Assembly (NCBI GenBank): GCA_021464245.1
Contig: JADCRB010000120.1
Span: 259,395-323,394 of the forward strand
Direction: 5' to 3'
Source of the DNA: Carallia brachiata
Taxonomy: Eukaryota > Streptophyta > Magnoliopsida > Malpighiales > Rhizophoraceae
DNA: 64,000 nt
The notes below the pieces were generated by a model, which saw only the letters and a list, made by a program, of their open reading frames with translations, ran no database searches and was not told where the DNA came from. This document shows positions 57,001 to 64,000 of this stretch, piece after piece. A program made the translations under genes and the position numbers. Positions within the stretch are counted from its first letter, which is position 1. Each line of letters begins with the position of its first letter.

Positions 57001-59755
57001 CCGGATGGCTCTGTAGATCGTCTCAAAGCTAGACTTGTTGCAAAAGGATATGCACAGGCATATGGAGTTGATTATTTTGAGACTTTTTCTCCGGTAGCTA
57101 AACTTGCTTCTGTCAGACTATTTATCTCTCTTGCTGCTATTAATGATTAACCTTTATATCAATTAGATGTGAAAAATGCTTTTCTTCATGGTGATTTAAC
57201 TGAGGAGATATATATGGAGCAACCACCTGGGTTTGTTGCTAAGGGGGAGTCTGGTAAAGTTTGTCAACTTCGAAAGTCTTTGTATGGATTGAAACAGAGT
57301 CCTCGTGCTTGGTTTGGAAAATTTAATGAAGTTATTCAAGAGTTTGGTATGAAGAGGAGTAACTGTGATCATTCAGTATTTTATCAGCAATCTAACTCTG
57401 GTCTTATATTGTTGGTTGTTTATGTTGATGACATTGTTATAACAGGAAGTAACAGTACAGGTATCTCAGCACTTAAGTCTTTTCTTCAGACACGGTTCCA
57501 AACAAAGGACTTAGGTGTGTTGAAATATTTCTTGGGCATTGAGATTGCAAGGAGCCGGAAGGGTATTTTTTTGTCTCAACGAAAGTATACCCTTGATCTT
57601 TTGCAAGAAACTAGCAAGATAGGAGCAAAACCTTGTACTGCACCTATGATTGCCAACATACAACTTACCGCAGATGATGGAGAGTTGTTCTTAGATCCTG
57701 AGAGGTACCGGAGGTTGGTTGGAAAATTGAATTATCTTACTGTGACGCGTCCTGACATTGCATATCCTGTTAGTGTTGTGAGTCAGTTTATGTCTTTTCC
57801 ACAACTTACCCACTGGACAGCTTTAGAGCAGATCCTATGTTATCTTAAGGGATCTCTTGGACGTGGTATATTATACAGTAATAATGGTCATACTCGTGTT
57901 GAGTGTTTTTCAGATGCAGATTGGGCAGGTTCTAAGGTTGATAAAAGATCTACTACAGGTTACTGTGTTTTTGTTGGAGGAAACTTGGTGTCTTGGAAGA
58001 GTAAGAAACAAAACGTGGTATATCGATCAAGTGTTGAGTCAGAATATAGAGCCATGACACAATCTACATGCGAGCTTATGTGAATACATCAGTTGCTAAA
58101 TGAGATTGGAGTCGACAGTCCAACACCTATGAAGTTATGGTGTGACAACCAAGCTGCTCTTCACATTGCCTCAAATCCAGTTTTCCACGAGAGGACAAAA
58201 CACATTGAAATTGACTGTCACTTTATTCGTGAAAAGATTCAACAAAATCTCATTTCTACTAGTCATATCTCAACAGGAGAGCAGTTGGGGGATATTTTCA
58301 CCAAAGCTTTGAGTGGTCATAGGACTGATCATATTTGTAACAAATTGGGCACGATTAACATCTATACTCCAACTTGAGGGGGAGTGTTGTAAATATAGTA
58401 AGTAATTATACTATTGTTTATATATGGTAGGTAATTATTATAGCTTGATTATAGGGATTGATTGGTTATAGGGTTCTGATTTTATAATCATCATTATTGA
58501 TGTATATATAGACTCCTTGTACTATTTCTGAAATCAAGTTGAATAAGATTAATTTCTTACAAATATTAATTTGTTAAATTATTACTACCCCAAACTCATT
58601 CATTTTCCTACACTGTCCAGCGTAGTCCCAAAGAAAAACCTGGGAAGATATGCCTTACAGCAATGTGGGAAAGAACAGAAAGATATTCACATGGTTCAAA
58701 TTGTGTAAATCGTGCAGCGGCAGAACCTAACATGCGTGTTAAAGATCTTAAAAAATGTCTGTTAAGAGATCAGAGAAACACGGAGGCAGTAACTAGCAAC
58801 TAATAACTAGTAAGCATGCTTTATATCATGAAGCAGAAAGAACAGTGAGTACGATCCGGGATACGTACCTTTGGTATCATATCAACATTAAATTCCTTGC
58901 TTACGCCCAGGTGATCTGGCGGCTCACTTCCCCTGAAGCGCTTCCAAATCTACAATGGTCAGAGAGTTAACAAAGATGGAAACAAGATTAGGAAAAAAAT
59001 GGTAATCAGGTAAATGCAAGATCATAGAGAAAAATAGCAGATGAAGAAGGAATGCAGCAGTGCTATGAGCCGAGTCACCTGATTAAGATTGAGAGAGGTT
59101 GATTCACCTCCATAATAGTCGTTTCTGTCCATATGCAATACCTGTTTGAAACAAGGATTTAAAAAAATAATAATATCAATAGAATGAAAACTGATTTGGG
59201 TGTCTCTGATGTGAATTGCCCAAGGATCCACTGTTGAAATTAAGATCCTCCACTCCATGGAAATGCAAATTCAGAAATCACATTTGTTTGAATGATATCG
59301 CTAAGGAACACGACGGCAGACATATTGAGGCCTCTTTCCACCTCCAAATTCAATGCAATTAGAAATTTCTCTACCTACAATGCTTGAACACTTTTATTCT
59401 ATATACGTACGTACAAAAAGACACAAGGAAGTCTGAGATTGAATTTTCATTCTATTGTACAAATGAAGAAACTACTAGAATTGGGAACAAAAGTTGACAG
59501 TTTGTGGACAAGTGAAGATGGAAATCAATCACAAAAATTTTCCATTGCTTTTTCCATGTTGTAAAAACAAAGCCTACAACCCAGATAAAAGCAGGGTTCA
59601 ATTTGATCTTAATAATGAGCTAACATATGAATGGAGTTGGGTTGAAGAGAAAATAGCATTAGCATAACCTTGAGTCCATCAACAGAAAGAAGACCACTGA
59701 GGATGCATTCCTTGAGGCCTGTCCCAAGAACTATTACATCATACTCTTCATCCAT
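51084..59755 (-). CDS. GDI: Rab GDP dissociation inhibitor, with a 1-bp deletion in exon 4
   Basis: GDI extracts GDP-bound prenylated Rab GTPases from membranes and recycles them through the cytosol. Thirteen exons: 59755-59669, 59141-59079, 58949-58869, 53559-53453, 53343-53171, 53054-52943, 52818-52738, 52660-52598, 52416-52315, 52208-52084, 51953-51743, 51481-51407, 51134-51084. They would give 443 residues, the normal length. Visible blocks: [20 protein letters not shown] (dinucleotide-fold start), [65 protein letters not shown]. Exon 4 is 107 bp where 108 is required: one base is lost near 53513-53519, just after LIHT, and the frame is broken from there. All splice sites are canonical. 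Intron 3 is about 5.3 kb because a copia element sits in it. Could be a null copy or a sequence error. Confidence 0.92.
53767..53943 (+). repeat. 5' LTR of the copia element
   Basis: 177 bp, TG...CA ends, directly followed by the initiator-Met primer-binding site. Pairs with 58385-58561. Confidence 0.93.
54212..58377 (+). pseudogene. Copia gag-pol polyprotein, interrupted
   Basis: Reading begins at ATG 54212. Gag/UBN2-type region to about 54780, broken by a frameshift near 54405-54425 and an in-frame TAG at 54778-54780. Then a Gly/Arg-rich stretch and a CCHC zinc knuckle ([14 protein letters not shown]), the protease motif DSGATDHM, the GAG-pre-integrase HLGHPS block and the integrase core. 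TAG at 55942-55944 interrupts integrase; TAA at 57148-57150 and TGA at 58081-58083 interrupt the reverse transcriptase and RNase H parts. The RT box YVDD and the RNase H segment ([18 protein letters not shown]) are still readable, and the frame ends at 58377 just before the polypurine tract. Non-autonomous today. Confidence 0.93.
58385..58561 (+). repeat. 3' LTR of the copia element
   Basis: 177 bp, preceded by the polypurine tract; about 96% identical to the 5' LTR. Confidence 0.93.
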
Positions 59756-62700
59756 TGTTGCCAATTAACTCAACCCCAATAGAGAAACTGCAACTTTCAG
59801 ATACTTCTGAGAGAGACAGACAGAGATGTGCAAAAGGGATGTGAATGGATCAAGGAGTGGTCTTTTGTGATGTGCAATTTGGAACAGGTCTTTAGCGGGA
59901 ACCAACGGCCATAACGCACAGACGACGCAAGATTTCCGTACCCACGCCCCCTCAGCGCGTGCAATACACCGTGCGGCTGTTTAGTCTTTTTATTGTCAAG
60001 AAAAAAATAGGAAGACGGGTTTTTTATGAGAAGAAAGGTGTGGGTTTTAGGTGTATTTGTTATTTTTATTTTTATTTTGTTTATTTGAAAAAAATAAAAT
60101 GTACATCTTTTTAAAATAGAATATTATTTTTAAAAATATTATTTATACATTATATTTAATTATATATATATCTTAAATTTTATAAAAATAATAAATAATA
60201 TAAAACCCAGCCATGTAATGATGATGTTTTTTTTTTTATTTAAAAGTGTTTGATTTTACTTTTAGAAACTAGTGTTATTATTATTTTAAAAAGTAGCAAT
60301 ACAAATATTTTATTATTTTTTTTTGTGTAATTGTTAATATATATTCAAAATAGCTGCTGATTAAAAAAATAAATACCCTCACTTTCAGACCCTGACAAGA
60401 TATTTTCAAAAGAAAAAAGAAGAAAATAAAAAAATATATTATTTGTTTATTTTTCATTTATTTTTATTAATTCAAATAATTACTTTTTATTTTTTTTCAT
60501 AAATTATTATTTATTTTCTTTCTCACAATTTTCTAATCATTATTTTTTATAAATTAAAATATCATCATTATTATATTATATAATATATTTTTTTTTTATT
60601 CTTATCGTCCAATCACAGGTTAATATTCATCAGCCGCCGAGCAATAGTATAATTATAATATGACCTTTTGTTTGCAGAAGACGTCCTGTATTGTAGAAGC
60701 CAGCGACTGCAAAAAGAAGACAGCGACTGGAACGGTTTTTTTTTTTTTTTTTTTTTTGGCCAAACAAAATATTTTGTTTTTAAGCCTTTTGTTTGTACAC
60801 GGTGCCGTAGAAGAGAGGCCAGGCCACACTAAAAGGTTTTTAAATATGTTTTTTTTTTACTTTTTCTTTATAAACAAGTAAAATAATAATATTTTACTTA
60901 TAAATAGTAATCTAGATTATAAAAATAATATTATTTTAATAAATATAAGGTGACTTTCTGTATTTTTTTCCCCTATTTTCTTTTGTATGAGCATAATATT
61001 TTTTTGAGTACATTTTTATAAGATTAATTTAAATTAAGTTGAGGTAAAAGGATTATTAATTCTAGATACTTGTTATTTTCATTTATTTTTGAATATAATT
61101 TACTTATAATTTTATGATATGTAAATTTATTTTATTAATTTTTTATCTTTATTTATTGTATAATATAAAATTATTGATAATTTATACTCACAAATAAAAA
61201 TAAGTAAAATTAAAAATTCTCTTAATGCTAATAAAAAAAAATATTTAAAACATGCTTTTTGTTATTTTATCAGCAATAAATAATATTAATTTAACTAAAT
61301 ATTATAATTTTATTTTATTTATTGATAATAACAATCACAATCAATAATAAATTAATAATAATTAATAATTAATAACAATAAATCTAAACACTCCCTTAAT
61401 ACACATGGACGTTCGTGGCACGGTTCGCCTCTAGCGGAAAGTTGGGAGGGTCAGCGTGTAAGTAGAGGATAACTGGGGACCGTTGGATCTCCGTCGTTGC
61501 TCAATGACTACCGAAGACCGACGAAAAGGAAAAAAATTCTCTATCCAAAAAAAAAAAAAAACGAAAAGGAAAATCCAAACGCACATTTGACGCCTCAGAT
61601 TAACACTGTACCCATATTGTTTCTTTATTTTTTAATTAGCTCCTTTTTTTTTTGTTTTTGTTAATTGGCTCCTTTTGTTTTAAATATTGTAGTGAAGTGA
61701 ATAATTGATAAATTTATTCCCCTAATTACCTCATTTTCTTTGTGGAGAAGAGAGAACATTGAAGAATCTGCTCTCAATTAAGTAATCAAAAAAACGTATT
61801 ACAAGTATATTAATTATTACATTTATATACTAAAATCACCTGCTAACGTCCTCATTTAATATCTTTCGTAAAGAAATTTCATCTCCAAAGCACTGTTGAG
61901 TCAAGTGGGTATCTCCACATCTGATTAACAAATTTAAAACTCAATACTGTTTTTTAACATAAATTTCCTTTTATTTATGGGCAGAACGATAATATTAAAA
62001 TTTAAAACTAGTCAATGTAATAAAAAATATACCAAATCACTAATAAAGTATCCCCTCCCGTAGTAAGTAAATGAACTTGTGTTAAAGACAAAATATACTT
62101 GAACACCTAAGACTTGTCCTCAAAAATATGTATACATTTGAGTACAGAGTTTTTATCCAATATCTACAAAAAGAAACACATTGACGAATAATTTCTAACT
62201 AAAATAAGATTGTGGATTTTCATAAATATGTGGACAAAAAAAACAAAAAAAACTTTGCTTTCCCCAAAATCTAACGATGATCCATTCAATTTGCTACATC
62301 AAGATTGTGAAACTCGTGCACATCGCACACTAGCCTTCGTCAAACAAGTGGCATTGCTCACTACATCACAATATTGCTTTGCAATTCTATCACAATCTTG
62401 CTTTCTAATTCAATCGCAATCACAAAATCGCCATACACTTAATTCAATTTCATTGCGCTACAAAGTGAACATAACACAACAATACCTCGTAGAACCAACG
62501 ATAGAAGTGATTTATTCTTGGTAGGGCCGTAGACATCAAGTGAAAGATAACGAGAAAGTGCGCACAAACGCACAACTAATATTCCGTGATAAGAACTCGC
62601 TTACTAGCACATGCTTCTTACCTTTTCTATTGAAGCACATTTTCAAAATGACTATAGATGCTGAAACCATGCAATCATTACAGACCGGTTATATTCCAAT

Positions 62701-63342
62701 TGATACTGTAATCGTCATCCAGAATAAAGTTTTCGAGTTCAACACACAATCGGAATCAATTAACTCAAAAAAAGAAACTATAAAAAAATAAAGAAAGCAT
62801 GCGATCATTTAATTCAAATGATACATGCGCTATTATTCAACAGCTTCCGACATCCACTTCGGCACAAGAATACAAGAAGAGCCTTTTGATCGATGTATAC
62901 ACACACGAACTGCAATGTCATTGATTCCTTCAAATTCAATTAGAAAAAGGTAACCTGCAAGACATTCAAGCTGCAGTTAGCCAATGTGTTCCATGAGCTA
63001 TGCCTGTTTCTCACCAAAATATCTAACTCCAAACCGGAACAATTAAATCTCTTACAATTGCAAAAGAAAGAATAATTTTTCATTTTCTTTTTCTTGTTTA
63101 AGATAGAAAAGAACATTCAATGCTTCAGTTATTGAAAAATTAGACATTATACGATAGGAGAACACTGTCCCTTTCATAGTTTCTGATTCGATGGATGAGT
63201 CCCAAAAAATGGCTGTAAAACTACATTGTTGTTCTGTGGTATCAAACTAGTTCTTAAGCATATTATCGAATGTAAGACAAGAGTCATATAATTTATTATG
63301 TGCAGGATTGTGCTCCTTGCACGAAAGAGATATGGCACCAAC
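59756..63342. other. GDI promoter and long AT-rich intergenic region
   Basis: 59756-59990 is the GDI 5' flank. 60040-61395 is almost pure A/T with tracts; its right edge AATCTAAACACTCCCTTAA is the inverse of the block that starts at 46873, so a decayed MITE of the same kind may end here. 61430-61560 is GC-richer but unassigned. 62200-62800 has balanced composition and an open frame (62210-62524) with no recognisable homology. 62820-63340 is probably the 3' flank of the MADS-box gene. Confidence 0.45.
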
Positions 63343-64000
63343 CCCAATTTCAGAATAGTATAAGAGGTGTCATAGTCTTCAGAAGGATCAGCTGGGTTGC
63401 TATCATTGGTCATCATAGAGCCTGATGACTGGCCTTGTTCATGGTTTTGGCTGATTGGTAATTTCGTAACCTGCCAAAGGGTGTAGCACTCAGCAAGTGA
63501 GAAAGTAGGCAACAGGAAATAACTGAAAAACAAAGATCTCAGAATCCCACTTGCTGTTTTAACCACTGGTTCTCTTCCATTAATTGGCGTTTCTGCAAAT
63601 TAAGAAAAGAAAAGGGATAAAATGACAATTAAAAAGCTATTGGTGTTTAATAATCTCGTAACAAACGTCATTAAGTTTGTTGCTTTCATTGCGATCATAA
63701 AACTGTGTGAATGGCTTTCAAAGCTCCAAAATAATTAGCGAGTGACCTTGCTTCTAAGGGTGCTGATCTCATTTTTGACTCTTTCATCCTGAATTACCAC
63801 ATAAACAGGAGCATAATTTATTTCGTTAGGATACAAGGATGTTTGTAATATGATCAATTCAGCCAATTAATTTGACATATATAAGAAAGCCTACACAAAC
63901 CTTTGTTTGCATAACACGGTGCAAACTTCCTACAAGTAATCCCTCAAGATGCTGTAATTCTTCCATTTTCATCCCCTGGAGCTCTTCGCCGGTCATTTGT
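63343..64000 (-). CDS. SVP/AGL24-like MADS-box transcription factor, 3' part (partial)
   Basis: MADS-box regulator of the SVP/AGL24/JOINTLESS clade type, which acts in flowering time and meristem or bud identity. Only the K-box and C-terminal exons are inside: 64000-63901 (GEELQGMKMEELQHLEGLL, ending VMQTK), 63788-63747 (DERVKNEISTLRSK), 63592-63551 (KRQLMEENQWLKQQ), 63470-63343 (GQSSGS ... DTSYTILKLG). Two 42-bp exons in this place are standard for the family, and the C-terminal leucine-rich TILKLG matches the clade's LKLGL ending. The MADS domain lies off the right edge. The very end is unsure: the last exon could read through to a stop at 63174 or splice at 63342. Confidence 0.8.

Larger units (their letters stand above)
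53767..58561 (+). mobile_element. Ty1/copia LTR retrotransposon, decayed, in GDI intron 3
   Basis: LTRs of 177 bp at 53767-53943 and 58385-58561 (TGTTGTAAATATAG...TTCTTACA) differ at about seven positions (about 96% identity). PBS TGGTATCAGAGC (53944-53955) follows the 5' LTR; polypurine tract GAGGGGGAG ends at 58384. Gene order gag, protease, integrase, reverse transcriptase, RNase H is copia type. It lies antisense to GDI. The flanking pentamers (TATAA and AATAT) do not match, so the target duplication is lost or one end rearranged. Confidence 0.95.

Overview
The window is nuclear DNA of a core eudicot plant. Genes are split by GT-AG introns, intergenic DNA is very AT-rich, and several families are plant-specific: EXECUTER, SAUR, a plastid FBPase with a transit-like leader, and an SVP-type MADS-box gene. 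I cannot name the species from sequence alone.

Layout. 203-616 (-): first exon of a plastid-type fructose-1,6-bisphosphatase; the rest lies off the left edge. 2323-8538 (-): an EXECUTER1 gene with at least five independent disabling lesions, one intron of which carries an AAGGCGC-rich repeat with a Mutator-like foldback MITE nested inside. 10072-12811 (+): an intact small membrane protein of the TVP15/COPI-associated type. 13.6-28.7 kb: a tandemly duplicated SAUR neighbourhood with four SAUR copies on the minus strand, two plainly intact, one frameshifted, and one split by a miniature LTR retrotransposon (TRIM) that now supplies the in-frame ATG. 30098-31819 (-): a magnesium-dependent phosphatase 1 (HAD) gene with a 2-bp deletion. 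33577-46418 (-): an 18-exon ULP2-type SUMO protease with an intact catalytic triad; two introns hold TRIM copies of one family in opposite orientation, and an 81-bp exon is tandemly duplicated. 48.2-49.8 kb: two near-identical hAT-like MITEs in inverted orientation. 51084-59755 (-): a Rab GDP dissociation inhibitor gene whose third intron has been enlarged by a decayed Ty1/copia element (53767-58561). 63343-64000 (-): the 3' half of an SVP/AGL24-like MADS-box gene, continuing off the right edge.

These are ordinary, functionally separate eukaryotic genes, not an operon. The window stands out for (i) its dense, dateable set of non-autonomous transposons, many with perfect target-site duplications: TRIMs, hAT MITEs, a Mutator foldback MITE, nested elements; and (ii) the number of conserved genes that carry a frameshift or nonsense change. 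EXECUTER1 is clearly a pseudogene. The single small indels in MDP1, ULP2 and GDI could be real decay of a duplicated or non-recombining segment, or sequence errors; resequencing would decide. I found no CRISPR array, no tRNA or rRNA gene, and no unknown multi-gene system. The best novelty candidate is the SAUR copy whose start codon comes from a TRIM long terminal repeat.
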